Source of the DNA: Diorhabda sublineata
Lineage: Eukaryota > Arthropoda > Insecta > Coleoptera > Chrysomelidae
Assembly: GCF_026230105.1 (NCBI RefSeq)
Contig: NC_079486.1
Span: forward strand, 9,052,001-9,116,000
Length of the DNA stretch: 64,000 nucleotides
Direction of reading: 5' to 3'
The notes beneath the pieces were generated by a model. The model was not told where the DNA came from, made no database searches, and was given only the letters and a program-made list of their open reading frames with translations. The position numbers and the translations under genes were made by a program. Positions 20,861-33,321 of the stretch are shown in pieces; position 1 is the first letter of the stretch, and every line of letters starts with the position of its first letter.

Positions 20861-21321
20861 ATTTTATCTTCTTTATTTCCTTATTTCTTGTTCTTTCTTT
20901 CTTCATTTTACACTTTTGACTTTTCTGTTTCTTGTTTTTTGTTTTCAGCATCATTTTCCTAATCATGGCTCTTCTTCACATTACTTTCAAATTGTTTTTG
21001 ACTACTGCTTTCCTCATAATAATATTATAAGTCAAAATATATATTATTCTAGTATCCTATTCTGTAGAGTTTTGTAAGTAACTAATTTAACCATATGACT
21101 GGAATGGGGAAATATAAAAAGCTTTACTAAAAATTGAAACTAAGACTAATATATCACTTGAACAATATCTAAACACTCAAAAATATTTCACTCCAACAAA
21201 TCTATTCAAAATGCTTTTTTAGTATTTAGTAAACAAAGGCAGCCATTTTGCTTAGCTTATATATTTTCATAAACTTTTTCATCAAAATTAGTTTCTTGTT
21301 CTTGAAAATATTTTTATTTAG
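20861..21321. other. Non-coding stretch with scraps of the acidic copia linker
   Basis: 20,890-21,030 is a diverged version of 23,420-23,580 (shared CATGGCTCTTCTTCACATTA-like sequence), the linker of the second copia relic read on the minus strand. 21,230-21,300 resembles 9,090-9,160. No gene seen. Copy 2 at 45,297-45,757. Confidence 0.45.
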
Positions 21322-21964
21322 GAAAATAACGATAAACCTCCAAGGAAAAAATCATGTCTAGTTAAGACGTATCAGTATAATTCCGCAATACCGTCAATAT
21401 CCAGTGGAGTCAGAGCACTGAATGAAAACGTTAGCCCTCCAAAAAAGAAGTAAGATTTGATCTCGAAAATATATGTATATTCACTTACAACAAAACCACA
21501 AACTGAAAAATCTTACAAGATGCTTTCAAGAAAAACATTAATCCGATTTAAATCCTTCAGACCTACAGCATCCAGTCAAAATTCTCCACAAACTGATATA
21601 AATAGAGAAAGATCATGGCGACTTGATTCCGCAAGTCTACCGACATCGAATCTGTATAAGATACCGATTGAAATAAATGAAGAAAACCATTTCGATATGG
21701 TTCCGCAAGCCTATTACCATTCAGAGACAGTAGTGTACAAATTGAAGAAAAATAACGATATTGCCGTCAACATCTTATGAAAATAAATCAAAAATGGGTC
21801 TTTGTAACTGCTTGAATTTAAGATGCCATGGTTGCTTTGGAGAATGCTTAAAATGTGCTTCTAAGAAATGTGGACCAGAATGTAAGTTTAACCGACCGTT
21901 TTACATTAACAGAATCATTTATTTACATTCTGAAAAGGTTATCACAAACTCTTTGGTGAAATAA
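21322..21964 (+). pseudogene. ARL14EP-type (ARF7EP_C) cysteine-rich gene copy, right arm
   Basis: A candidate first coding exon runs from 21,322, after TTTTATTTAG, to an AGAA|GTAAGA donor near 21,446 (reading PPRKKSCLVKTYQYNSAIPS). The frame at 21,457-21,780 reads MLSRKTLIRFKSFRPTASSQ and further to VVYKLKKNNDI. There a deletion of about 38 bases relative to the left arm shifts the frame, and the Cys-rich domain (CNCLNLRCHGCFGECLKCAS, KKCGPECKFNR) continues in another frame at 21,761-21,964. The two arms are broken at different places. ARF7EP_C family by Cys pattern; function here unknown. Copy 2 at 45,758-46,400. Confidence 0.6.
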
Positions 21965-22290
21965 AAATCTTAATTGTGTTTTTTAATTGTTTTGAAGAAA
22001 AATGTTTATATATGTGTTTGAAATTGAAGGTATGTAGATTATTCATTCATATAAGATATACATGAATTTTTTTATAAAAATTTCAAACCTCGTTGAGCTC
22101 CAAAACTATTGATACGTTTACCTCCGTGTCCTTGCTGTTAATAAAAAAAGTTGTTTAAATAACTTAAGCAGATTGAATAAATTATTGTTAGTAATTTTTT
22201 CTTGTATAGATATAGTAATAATAGTAATAAAACAACACTGCCTATTGACATTTGCAGTGTTGCCGTTTCAGTTGGGAGGCGGGAAATTCA
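21340..22290 (+). repeat. Right arm of the inverted duplication
   Basis: Partner of 18,537-19,500. Beyond the coding part it shares the 3' flank (ATAAGATATACATGAATTTT and on) and ends just after GTTGCCGTTTCAGTTGGGAG. Copy 2 at 45,776-46,726. Confidence 0.85.
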
Positions 22291-22329
22291 AACAAGAAAA
22301 GCCTTTTACATTAGCCTACAGAATGTTGT

Positions 22330-23000
22330 TATTGAGTAGAGAGTGAGTTTACTAATTCAATCAACTGATGATCTTGAATCAAATTATACTCGGTAATATT
22401 TTTTTGTTATGTACAAAACACATAGAGACTAATGGAGAACATTGAAACAAGTGTCAGACAGTGTAAAAGTGAGTGTGGTAATAGTAGTACATGTCTTGGA
22501 TTTCTCAATGTGAATATTCTTCTAGTATCTTTAAAGGACTTTTACTTTTGTCAATTGTCCATTTAACAAATTTTGGGCAGCTGTGTGTATGTCCTCAGTG
22601 ACGATTCATTGTACAATCAACCAATCAATATGTACATCATAAGTTTTTACATATATTTATTGTAATTAAATAATTACCTCTATTATTCAATTCACTTTCC
22701 CCATTTTGTATTCTATAAGCATCTTCATTAGCCATTCGAAAGTATTATCTGATGTGGAATTTTCAATATTGCCAATCATTTCCTTAATGCTTCTTTGAAA
22801 CTTCTCAATTTGTTACTGTGCAATCCAATCAAACGTTCTTTCCATAATTGCATCCATTCAGGTTTGAGTTTAATATTGTAGGTATCTTCGGTTCCATTTT
22901 CCATTTCTTCACACCTATACAATTCGAAATTATGTATGATTGTAACATTCAAGTTCAGTTCAAATGATAAGCATTCTCACCTCTTATTCGAACTTATTCT
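22330..23000 (-). repeat. Element X, copy C (minus-strand sense)
   Basis: Same orientation as copy A, inverted relative to copy B. On the minus strand it ends a terminal-exon-like frame with SDTCFNVLH then TAG, at the same place as A and B. It also carries the IIHNFELY stretch and a conserved GT after AATAGAG. A nearly identical segment (22,392-23,333) was found inserted in copy 3 at 62,204-63,147. Copy 2 at 46,766-47,436. Confidence 0.6.
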
Positions 23001-23405
23001 TAAAGTCACACTCACTAATGAAAACATCAATTTGTGGTGAGCAAAATAGACAAGCTACAATTGCATCATATCGCCTATTCATATTGACAGCTAGCTAAAA
23101 AAGGATCAGAGCACTCTTTAGGATAGAATCTGAAGATTCATTCACTGAAAAGAAAATAAAAAAATCGCTCAATTTCACAGTTACAGTTTTGAAAAAAAAC
23201 TTTTCACATCAACTTAATGAAAGTACTGAAGTTGCTTGCTAACTTGCTGACTTTTTGCTATTCTGTGTGATCAAATGGGAAGTGAGCAAAAAGCATTCCT
23301 GCTTCATTGTGAAGTACGGTGGGTCTCAAGAGGTAAAGTGCTGTCAAGATTGTTCAAGCTTCTTAAGGAAGTAATATTGTTTTTGTTGGAAAATCACAAT
23401 AGGTC
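23000..23405 (+). pseudogene. hAT transposase relic (ZBED5/SCAND3-like), central part
   Basis: Parallel to the relic at 8400, then further on. QATIASYRLFILTAS is followed by an LNESTEVA motif; a gap follows, and then FAILCDQMGSEQKAFLLHCE and VRWVSRGKVLSRLFKLLKEV, a very characteristic stretch of this family (open as 93 codons from 23,275). The frame then leaves the family, and stops precede it. Copy 2 at 47,436-47,841; part is repeated in copy 3 at about 62,815-63,147. Confidence 0.75.
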
Positions 23406-23471
23406 AGAAATTTTTCTTTTTGATTTCCTTATTTCCTGTTCCTTGTTCTCCTCAATATTATTTTACACTTC

Positions 23472-24060
23472 TCACTTTACTGTTATTTGTTCTTTGTTTT
23501 CAACATCATTTTCCTCATCGTGGCTCTTCTTCACATTACTTTCATCTTGTTTTTGACTTCTGGTTTCTTCATTATCTTTTAATATACTAGTTATTATTTT
23601 TATATCATGTATTTCAATTTTATTCCAGAGCCGATATCTTTTCGAGTATCTTCGCCAAATCCTCGCATCTGAGCCAAATACACTTAGATTTCTTAGTGTC
23701 CAAGGTTTACCCTCAATCCAATTTTCCATTAAGTTATGGGAAGTTTGCTGGAGTATAATCAAGAATAGTACCTCATTTTTTGTATATTCTTTCATTCGTT
23801 TACTCATATATTCTCCATTATTTCCTATCTTACTTAATGAACTTTTGTATCAAATTTAGTTTCAACCATTTTTATGTATTCTATTATCCAGTCTGACACT
23901 TAACTTTTGTGTTCCAGTGAAAATATTATAACATTCTGAAGAAAGCATTCATCAAAATGTTTGTTTCCAATACCTTTTACACTTATGTCACGTTTTGTAG
24001 ATTTCATCATGCTTTGATCTTCTAGTTTTTTAAATGTGTACTCATCGCCTCTCATTGTGG
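23472..24060 (-). pseudogene. Second copia-family integrase relic (different lineage)
   Basis: Minus strand. From about 24,060 come readings with YIKMVETKFDTKV, then in another frame NNGEYMSKRMKEYTKNE (remnant of the DNGGEY block with the second catalytic Asp lost). Next is NWIEGKPWTLRNLSVFGSDA, equivalent to the ELWxGKKP...VFG region after the integrase core, then YRLWNKIEIHDIKI. It ends in an acidic linker, SHDEENDVENKEQ. It is unlike the 3,078-7,096 element in sequence and is long dead. Copy 2 at 47,908-48,496. Confidence 0.65.
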
Positions 24061-24436
24061 TTATTATTATCACTTATGAATACAGATATATTGAATGTCA
24101 TTTCTCTTATAGATATAGCTGAAAAATTTTTGAGTGACCTTACCTTTTAATTGTTCTGTATCTCCTTCATACAGCTTAGACAATTTTTCAAATATTTCAT
24201 CATTTACCAGTACAGCTCATAATATGTGTTATGTATGTATGTACAAATGTATGTTTTTATATATTCATAATCATGAATACTACTCGGTACCTATGCGGTT
24301 TATAACCAAGTCCATAATTCTATATGCTTTTAAAGTTATTCCATTTATGTTACAGTTTCCAGAAAAGTTTTTTGTTCTAATGAATTTTCGTTTTTAGTTT
24401 CGTAATCCGAATTATTTATTTATACAGTGAAAAGTC
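24061..24436. other. AT-rich stretch at the unit end
   Basis: No supported gene; an 87-codon frame at 24,134 has no recognisable content. ATGTATGTATGTACAAATGTATG near 24,230 is a short microsatellite-like run. The equivalent in copy 2 is 48,497-48,872, which leads without a break into copy 3. Confidence 0.4.
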
Positions 24437-25012
24437 TCGGACCTATAACTTGTTGTTTTTAGTATTATTAGAATAAAAATATCCTTTTTATTGTTATAAC
24501 TTAATATATAGACAGATATGCAATAACCTAAACTGTCTAATATCACTAGGAGCCAACTTCACAGCGTACTAGCATGTTGCCATTTTAACTTTCAACACAA
24601 AAAATATTCTATGCAACGTTGTAAAATATTATTTTTGTGATAATACGTTGTCTAACTCTAAAGAATATTCTTTATACAATGGTTATACTATTATTACTCA
24701 TATAGGTAAGACTCCTATATGGACAGTTGGTATTACATATATGTCTACATATTTTCATTTTATTTGTTTCAGATAGTTAAATCATCGTAATTATAGCGGT
24801 TTTATTTCGTGATGTACAACGCGAAAAATCGTTTTTTTCTTAAATATACGTAAAGATATCATCAATTGATGATTTCGATTGGTTAACGAGATAAACATTT
24901 CAAAGTGCTTAAATTTCAAAAGTCAACAAATGTCAAAAATATTTTTTTAAGTGAATGAAAGTAAGACGGTTAATAAGTGTTATTTGTATATTAAAATTGT
25001 AGAAGTTTTAAA

Positions 25013-26448
25013 ATGCCGTCGACTTTGAGTAAAGAAACCAATTTGTATTACAAAAATTTGGTAGTGACAAAATTCAATAACTGGTTGAAAATGGTTAAGG
25101 AGAAGAAAAAACAAACTTATCAAAACCAAAACTCAACGGTATCGCTCCAAGCTCCAAAGGAGGAAAAAGATGCTAACGATACGAAGATTATCGTGACTCC
25201 TGCAGATAAGTTCGATGCATCACCACCAATGAACTGTAGCGACGCCAATTCCAAGGAAGTTCTAAACAGAAAAGATGCGAAAGAGGAGGAACATATGGAT
25301 TTTTTGAACGAGAGCTTCTACGAGAAAATGAGATTACTTCAAGAATTCAGAAACGTCGGTCTCTACGTGTATTGCGACTCTTGCGATAAGTATAGATACC
25401 TGCCCGACGTGAAAGATCCCCTGGATCTACCTGACAAATGGTATTGTTGGATGAATCCAGATGGGAGGTATAATAGATGCGAAATCAAGGAACAATCGAT
25501 CGACGATAAAGAAAAGGAGCTGATGATATTTAATAAATATAACGCGGGTAGCATCGTCTGGGCGAAAATCGAAGGTTATCCATGGTGGCCGGCTATGGTG
25601 GAAGATGATCCGGAAATCGAGAATTATTTTTGCTTGAAAGATTCCTTAGAACCGGTAAGTCTAATATTTCTCTTGGTTACTTTCATTAGGTTAGTGTTGT
25701 AAGTACCATTTTTTTAGTTCATGTCACGTACATGTATACAGGGTATACAGGGTGATTTGTTTACTTATTCCAATATTTCATTTGGAGTGGAAATCGAAAT
25801 AAATTTCAAGTTACCTTAAATAGAGTGCGATTCTTTTTATCAACTGAAAATGGAGAGTGGGAAATTTGTAAACTAGTATACAGGTTTATTTTTTTTTTAA
25901 TTTGTAAATTTTGATGGCCATATACAGGGTGATTAATCGACTTTTTTTCGTAATATATTTTGATAAAATTCTTGAAACGACACAAGGTATTGGATCTATG
26001 GAGTTAGTTACACTGTGTATTGAGGGATAACGATTATTTTCAGACGCACTACCACGTGACATTTTTCGATTCCGACGCGGTGACTAGATCTTGGGTGAAG
26101 GCCGAAAATTTGAAACCGTTCTTGAAAAATATCGACGATAACCTTGTGCTGAACGATAAATTCAATAAACTCAAACTCAGGATGGACGTAGCCGTCAAAC
26201 AGGCTAAAGAAGCCGTCGAAATGAAGCTGCTCGACAGACTGAAAAAGTACAGCTTCATATATAGATATGCGAAATCTTCGAGAAACACGAAGCGACAGAG
26301 ATACGCGAGTGAGGATGGCGGCGGTAAACAAAAGAAACGCGCGAACTTGGGTGATGAGACGGAATCTTCGGCGGAAGACTACGAAGAAGAAGAAGAAGAG
26401 GAGCAAGAAGTAGAGGAGGATGAAGAAGAGAAGGAGGATGAAATATGA
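25013..26448 (+). CDS. ZCWPW1-like CW-PWWP protein, copy 2
   Basis: Exons 25,013-25,654 and 26,044-26,448; translation the same as copy 1 in every residue. Splice sites, 5' flank, 3' UTR and poly(A) signal (26,543) are also unchanged, so copy 2 should be as expressible as copy 1 if the duplication is real. Confidence 0.85.
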
Positions 26449-27513
26449 GGAGAATAGCAGAAAGATACTTTTGAGTGATGGTGTCGTGATTTGAAGGAAA
26501 AATGTTCGTTCTAATTTTTGATAAAAATTTGTTAATTTTCTCAATAAAGTTTGTTATAAAATCATTTTTTTTTTATTAATTTTATGCAAATCATTTTTTA
26601 TGCCTAATTTCAACAGTTTCAGCCTTATCCTTAAATAAAAAAATAAAATTCACATATAACAGGGGAAACAAATAGAGATTAGAGAAATTAGAGTAGTCTG
26701 GGATACAGTTCTCACTCACCTCATCAACATTACAGAAGGAGCTGTTATTATACCGATACTCAATCGGTTCATCCTATACATGCCTCTATTGTTGGTAATA
26801 GTTTGAATGACACTGCCCCGCTGGTATACTTTCGAAAGCAAATATGCTTAATATGGATCCAGCTTGAAAAAGTATGTGGGACACTCCAATCGGGTTTCGG
26901 AATAACCACCACAAGGGAGCCCAAGTCGATAGTGACAACAATTTCAAACTGCTCATACAATAAAGGAGTGAACAGTATAAAATAGAACAACAATGAAATT
27001 GTATTAAAACATACATATAAAATAAACGAAGTAAAGCTAAATCCTAAAATATACACAGATCTTCTTTGAAATAAACAAATTTAGTTCTGTTTAGAGGTTG
27101 AGTAAATACAAAAAGATTATTATTATCTTTGGAATTTACATAATCTAAATATAACTCATTAAATACAGGGTGATTTTATATTCGACCGACAATGCTTTAC
27201 CACAGAGAGATCTCAATAAATGATTCATTTTGATATAGGAATCTGAATCCTTACGTGGCCTAGTTGTTGAGACTGGAACATTTTTGTTTTAAATTGTCTG
27301 AATATTTTTAGTTGAAAAACTAATAACCTTTTATGGAACTAAAACGATCTTTCTTTTTTCTTAATTTCAAAAATTTCCCATTTTCTGAACAATTCTCTTG
27401 TTCATTGGCAAACAGAAACATCATCTAAATAGTTTTAGTTTGAAAATAACAAAGTATAAGACATCAATCAATACAAAATATAAGTCAAAGTTTTAAAATT
27501 TCTATACAAAATC

Positions 27514-30500
27514 TGTTGTAAAAAATTACTGAGCGTAACCCAGCAATTAAGTTGGCAAGGATGATTATGATGTCAAAAAAAAAATGGTTACTTTTCAGAT
27601 TCAAGTCATTTTGTGTAGTTTTACTTCTAATATAATAAAAGTATAGAAGAACCTGTATAAATTTCTTTTATTTATACTATAGAAGAAACGAATATTACAA
27701 CAGATTATGGGCCCAGGCCAGATTTAATAAGCTTCAGTGAATTTCAAAGTAAAGTATAAAAGCTAACCTAAAAAATAAGGCGTGCCGGCTTGGCTTGTAA
27801 AGCAAATTAAAAGCAGAAATGGAATCTGAAAGTGTAAAGTTTACTTTCGCCAGATTAGACAACAACAATTATCAAAATTGGAAATTTAGAATTAAAATGT
27901 TGCTTACACGAGAAGGAAATTGGTCTGTTGTAGAAGAGGCAATACCAAATGAACCATCTGTTGAATGGAAACGTAAAGATGAAAAAGCACAATCTACAAT
28001 TTCATTAAGTATCGAAGACAATCAGATAGCACACATTTATAAATGCAAGAATGCGAAAGAAATGTGGAATGAACTGCAAAAGGTACATGAAAGAAATAAT
28101 TTAAGTAACAAGTTGTATTTATTGAGGAAGCTGTATCAGTCTAGACTTGAAAATAAACCAATGCATGAATACATTAAAGAAATACTAGAATTAGTTGAAA
28201 GACTACGAGGAGTTGGTGAGACTATTAAGTATTTCCATGTAGCTGCATTATTGTTAGGTGGATTGCCAGAAAGTTATTCCACATTAGTAACAGCATTAGA
28301 TGCTGGGCCAGATGATGAATTGACTCTTGAATATGTAAAGGGAAAACTAATGGATGAGTATAAAAGAAAAGAAGATACCAGTTCAACAGAGACGGCATTA
28401 AACACAAATAAAAAGTTTTCGAAGAAGATGAAAGAAAAAATAGAATGTTATTATTGTCATAGAAAAGGTCACTACAAAAAAGATTGTTTTTTCATGAAGA
28501 AAGACAGAAATAAGGGAAAGCAACATGCCAAAGTAACTGTTGAAGGTGATGAGTTGTCTGACTCAGTTTTTTGTTTCAATGTTTCCGGTAACAGTAAAAA
28601 TAATCTAGAATGGTATATTGATTCAGGGGCTACAAGTCACAGGTCAAATAATCCAGAATTGTTTATTAAATTGGACTATTCAAAGTTAAATAAAATTATA
28701 GTTGCAAATGGACAGGAAATATAAGTCAAAGGTAAAGGTGATATTTTAGTAAAAACAGAAATTTCAGGTAAATGCATAAGTTTAAAATTTAAAGATGTTT
28801 TATTTGTACCTGAGCTAAGCAATAATCTGTTTTCGGTGTCTAAAATTACAAAAGCTGGTTATAACATAAAGTTTGATGATTGTAATTATATAGAAATTAA
28901 TAATTCTATTATAGCCACAGGAAAATACTGTAATGGTTTATATAAATTAAACACGTTTTCAGAAAAAGTAAATATTGTAAAAATGTGTGAGGAAATGAAT
29001 AATTATATACATACATGGCATAGACGTTTAGGTCACAGAAGCCCGGATGATATAAAAATGATAGTAAGTAAAGATTTAGCTATTGGCATAAAAATAAATG
29101 ATTGTGGTCAGAAAAAACAATGTGTCACTTGTATTGAAGGTAAATTAATGAGGAAATCTTTTCCTAAAAAATCAGAAAGTAAGACGTTTAAAGTCCTTGA
29201 TATAATCCATAGTGATATATGTGGACCTATGAGAACCCCTACTGTTGGTAAAAATAAATATTTTTTGACTTTAACTGATGATTTTTCAAGATATACCACA
29301 CTTTATTTGTTAGAATCTAAAGATGAAGTATATATTAAACTAAAGGAATTCATTCTAGAAGTCAAAAATATTTTTGGGGTCTATCCAAAAACATTTAGAA
29401 GTGATAATGGAGGGGAATATACAGGGGTAGCTGTGCAGAAGCTACTCAAAAGTTTTGGTATAAGCTTTCAGTCGACTGCACCATATTGTCCAGAGCAAAA
29501 TGGTGTGTCGGAGAGGAAAAATAGAACATTGATGGAATCGGCAAGGTGTATGTTATTAGATACTAATTTACCCCATAAATATTGGGGGGAAGCAGTAACA
29601 AATGCTAACTACATTTCTAATAGACTACATACTAAAAGTAAAGAAAAGACACCTTATGAGTTATGGATTGGAAAGAAACCTGATTTATCATATTTCATTA
29701 CATTTGGTTCTCAGGCTTTTGTTTACATTCCAAAAGAAAAAAGATCTAAACTAGAGAAAAGAGCAAAAACAGGTATTATGTTGGGATACAGTGAAAATAG
29801 AAAAGCTTATAGAATTCTAGATACAGATACAGATAAAATTATTATAAGTCGTAATGTAAAATTTAATGAATTTCTGAATCAACCTTTTAAAAATATAAAT
29901 AATTGTAAGGCTGAAACTAGCAACTCAGATCCTGATTCAGCAATTACTGTTGACCTACAAACATAAACTAAACCTGGAGTGGATGATAGTGACATAAATG
30001 AAGAAGGTGGAGGATCAAATAATAATATCAATGAAGAAGAAAATGAAATTCCAGAAGAAACTGGAGGTGAAAACTTTGAGGAAATTAATGATCAAGAAAT
30101 TGTAACCAGATCAGGAAGGGTGTCAAAGAAAAGAAATTATGAAGGTTACATTTCATACAATGTGATGAATAAGGAAACTTATAATGAAATGCCAGATCCA
30201 AAGACCGTAGATGAAGCGATGTCAAGAAGTGACAGAAGAAATTGGGAAAAAGCAATGGAACGAGAGTACGAATCATTAACGAAAAATGAGGCATGGATTT
30301 TAGTAGACCGTCCATCAAACAAAAATGTTGTGCAAAATAAGTGGGTGTTTTGTTTAAAAAGGAATTCAAATAATGAAATACGATATAAAGCACGGCTAGT
30401 TGCAAAGGGTTTCACACAAACCTTTGGTATAGATTATTTTGAAACTTTTTCACCTGTAGTTAGATACTCTACAATAAGAATATTGTTTGCTTTATCTGTA

Positions 30501-31532
30501 GAATTAAGTTTAGATATTGACCACTTAGAAGTAGAAACTGCATTTTTAAACGGAAACTTGGATGAAGAAATTTACATGGTGCAACCTGAGGGGTTTATTC
30601 TAAAAAATAATGAAAATAAAGTATGTTTATTAAAAAAGGCTATATATGGATTAAAGCAATCCTCCAGAATTTGGAATATTAAAGTAAAAAATGTCTTAAA
30701 AGACTTAGGTTTTCAGCAATCAAGTTTTGAACCATGTATATTTTTCCAAAACAAGGACAAATTTATAATTCTAGTGGCCCTTTATGTTGATGATTTTTTA
30801 ATTTGTTCAAATTCCTCAGTTTTTAAAACCAACTTCAAACAGGAATTGTCAAAACAATTTAAAATTAAAGACTTGGGGCTAATCAAATATTTTTTAGGTT
30901 TAAATATTGATTTTGACAAACAAAACAATATGATTAAAGTTAATCAGAGGAACTATATTTTAGAATTATTAGAGCGTTTCAAGTTAGGTGATGCTAAAAC
31001 TGTTTTGACTCCTATAGAAGTCGGTTTAAAATTGAAGCCATATTTGTTAGTGGTTTTTTAAATGAGTTTTGTGAGACTAAGCCCGTAATTCTTTTCAATG
31101 GCAGCCAAAGTGCACAAAAATTGTTAAAAAACCCTGTTTACCATAACAGAACTAAACATATAGACACTAAGTACCATTTTGTAAGGGAAGTAATTGAAAA
31201 AAAATTTGGTTGAAATTAAATACATGCCTACTGAAAAAATGGTAACAGATCTTTTAACAAAAGGGCTGCATAATCCCAAGCATATTTTTTGTACTAAAAA
31301 TATTGGTCAAAATTAATTGCTGGTTTAAGGGGTAGTGTTGTAAAAAATTACTGAACGTAACCCAGCAATTAAGTTGGCAAGGATGATTATTATGTCAAGA
31401 AAAGATAAAAAAAAATGGTTACTTTCACATTCAAGTCATTTTGTGTAGTTTTACTTCTAATATAATAAAAGTATAGAAGAACCTGTATAAATTTCTTTTA
31501 TTTATACTATAGAAGAAACTAATATTACAACA
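27514..31532 (+). mobile_element. Ty1/copia element, copy 2
   Basis: LTRs 27,514-27,702 and 31,336-31,532, target duplication AAATC at 27,509-27,513 and 31,533-31,537, primer site 27,705-27,716. It carries the same lesions as copy 1, including the gag-region TAA at 28,722-28,724 that copy 3 lacks. It arose by duplication of the whole unit, not by a new insertion. Confidence 0.95.
27819..31316 (+). pseudogene. Copia gag-pol gene, broken (copy 2)
   Basis: Open parts 27,819-28,724, 28,725-29,966 and 29,967-31,061 in one frame with TAA codons between, then RNase H remnants in other frames. Same residues at all motif positions as copy 1, including Glu in RT motif A. Confidence 0.9.
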
Positions 31533-31654
31533 AAATCTGTCACACTGGGATTTTCTAGAAAACCAAAATAACTTCACAATTTTCAATAATTATTTTGATT
31601 TAGTTACATATTCACTCAGAAGTTCAATCAAGACAGATAAAGTGTGTTAAGTAA

Positions 31655-31933
31655 ATGGATTACAAAAACATTTGTGTGAAGATCAATTATAGAAACGAGC
31701 ACTATTATACAAAATCAGAAACAATTTTTCTATATAGAGAAAATTCTAATTTCAAATTAACTTCTGTTAACAATGTGATTTTTAATTATAAGAAACAAAA
31801 GCAGTTCTATACGATTCCCATTATATTATTATCGAAAAAATTTGAGAGCATTCATTTGCTATTTTTCAAAGAGCATAAACTAGAAAATAATTATAATAAT
31901 TTCAAATTGTTCACAGTATCCAGTACAAGATGA
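31655..31933 (+). CDS. Small ORF of unknown function, copy 2
   Basis: Identical to the 92-codon frame at 7219; see there for why its coding status is doubtful. Confidence 0.22.
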   Translation: MDYKNICVKINYRNEHYYTKSETIFLYRENSNFKLTSVNNVIFNYKKQKQFYTIPIILLSKKFESIHLLFFKEHKLENNYNNFKLFTVSSTR

Positions 31934-33321
31934 GTAATTATTGAACTTACCACTGAATTTTAGAGTTGTTCTAATTCAGTCAGAGTAATGATAATCTTTC
32001 CTTTAAGAAATAATCCTTTGATAATTTGCAGTTATTACAAATACCAAAATTAGTAGATATCTTATAAATCACTTCTTCCTGTAGTTTTTTGTATCTTTCG
32101 ACCAAATGGATCAAATTACATATTTTCTTCAATACCTTTAGTGAGTTACTAATTCAATCAAATAACCATTTGATATCAAATTATACGTAGTAATATTTTG
32201 TTTGTTTGTTTGTTTGTTTTGTACAAATCACATAGAAACTAGAGGAGTACATCGAAACCGGCGTCAGACAGTATAATAGTAAGTGTGGTGGTAGCAGTAG
32301 GTAGTAGTAAATGCAGCACACAAATTGTCCTCGCGTACTTTATGAAATAATCAACACTTTTCCATTCAATCAAACGTTTATTCCATAATTGTATCCATTC
32401 GAGTTAAAGATCATTATTGGAGGTATCTTCGGCTCCATTTTCCAATTCTCCATACTTATACAATTCTAAATTAGGTATGATTGTATCAATCAAGTTCAGA
32501 AAGAAATCATTTTCATTTACGTTTCAAACGATAAGCATTCTCACATCTTATTTGAACGTTTTAGCTAGTCTCCCTTATAATCTATAATATCTCAACCAAG
32601 TCACATACAATCAAAACTTTTCAGAACAGTTCTCCATTACTCGTTTAGTTCGATTTTCACATATAATGTTTAATTTGTACAAAGTGATTAGATTGGTTAA
32701 ATGGTAATTGCCTTAAAAATACTTATTTAAAAACAAGTGATAAGACAAAATTCATTTATTAATAATTTATAATAATAAACATCTCAATGCAAAACTTATT
32801 TTTATTAGGCTAGTTTAGAATTTTTAAAAGAAGTCCCTAAGAAGGCAAAACCGAACCATAAGTACATTGCTGATTATTTGAAATATGGTTTTTGTGGTTA
32901 CTGACACAGATGACAACCTGCTACCTCAGTGTGTTTTATGTTTCGAAGTATTTGCTGATGAGAGTATGAAACCTTCAAAACTGTAAAGACTTTTCACAAA
33001 AAAAAACATATGTATTTCTTTCAGTACAAAGAAAAAGAATTCTTAAAGTCAAACTCAATAACGAAAACATCAATTTCTGGTGAGAAAAATAGACAAGCTA
33101 CATTTGCATCCTACCGCCTATTCATGTTGATAGCTAAAAAAGGAACAGAACACTCTGTAGGTTAGAATCTGAAGTTTCATTCACTGAGAAGGAAGCAAAA
33201 AAAAATCGGTCAAATTCACTATTACAGTTTAAATAAAACAAACTTTTCACTTCAACTTGATGAAAGTACTGAATTTGCTGGCCATGCTAATCTATTAGCC
33301 TTTGTTTTTTGTTTTCACATT
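31886..33321. other. Element X copy A and hAT relic, copy 2
   Basis: 31,886-32,566 is element X (minus sense) with the (TTTG)n run at 32,197. 32,836-33,321 is the hAT BED/N-terminal relic (plus). No difference from copy 1 seen. Confidence 0.6.

Larger units (their letters stand above)
1..24436. repeat. Tandem macro-repeat, copy 1 (24,436-bp unit)
   Basis: The sequence at position 1 recurs at 24,437 and again at 48,873. Every open reading frame in this copy has a partner at exactly +24,436 with the same translation, so no indel separates copies 1 and 2. The phase of the unit is arbitrary: position 1 is only the window edge, and the true duplication breakpoint cannot be placed. The unit holds one intact-looking gene (CW-PWWP), one copia element and a patchwork of older transposon and gene relics. 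Confidence 0.95.
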
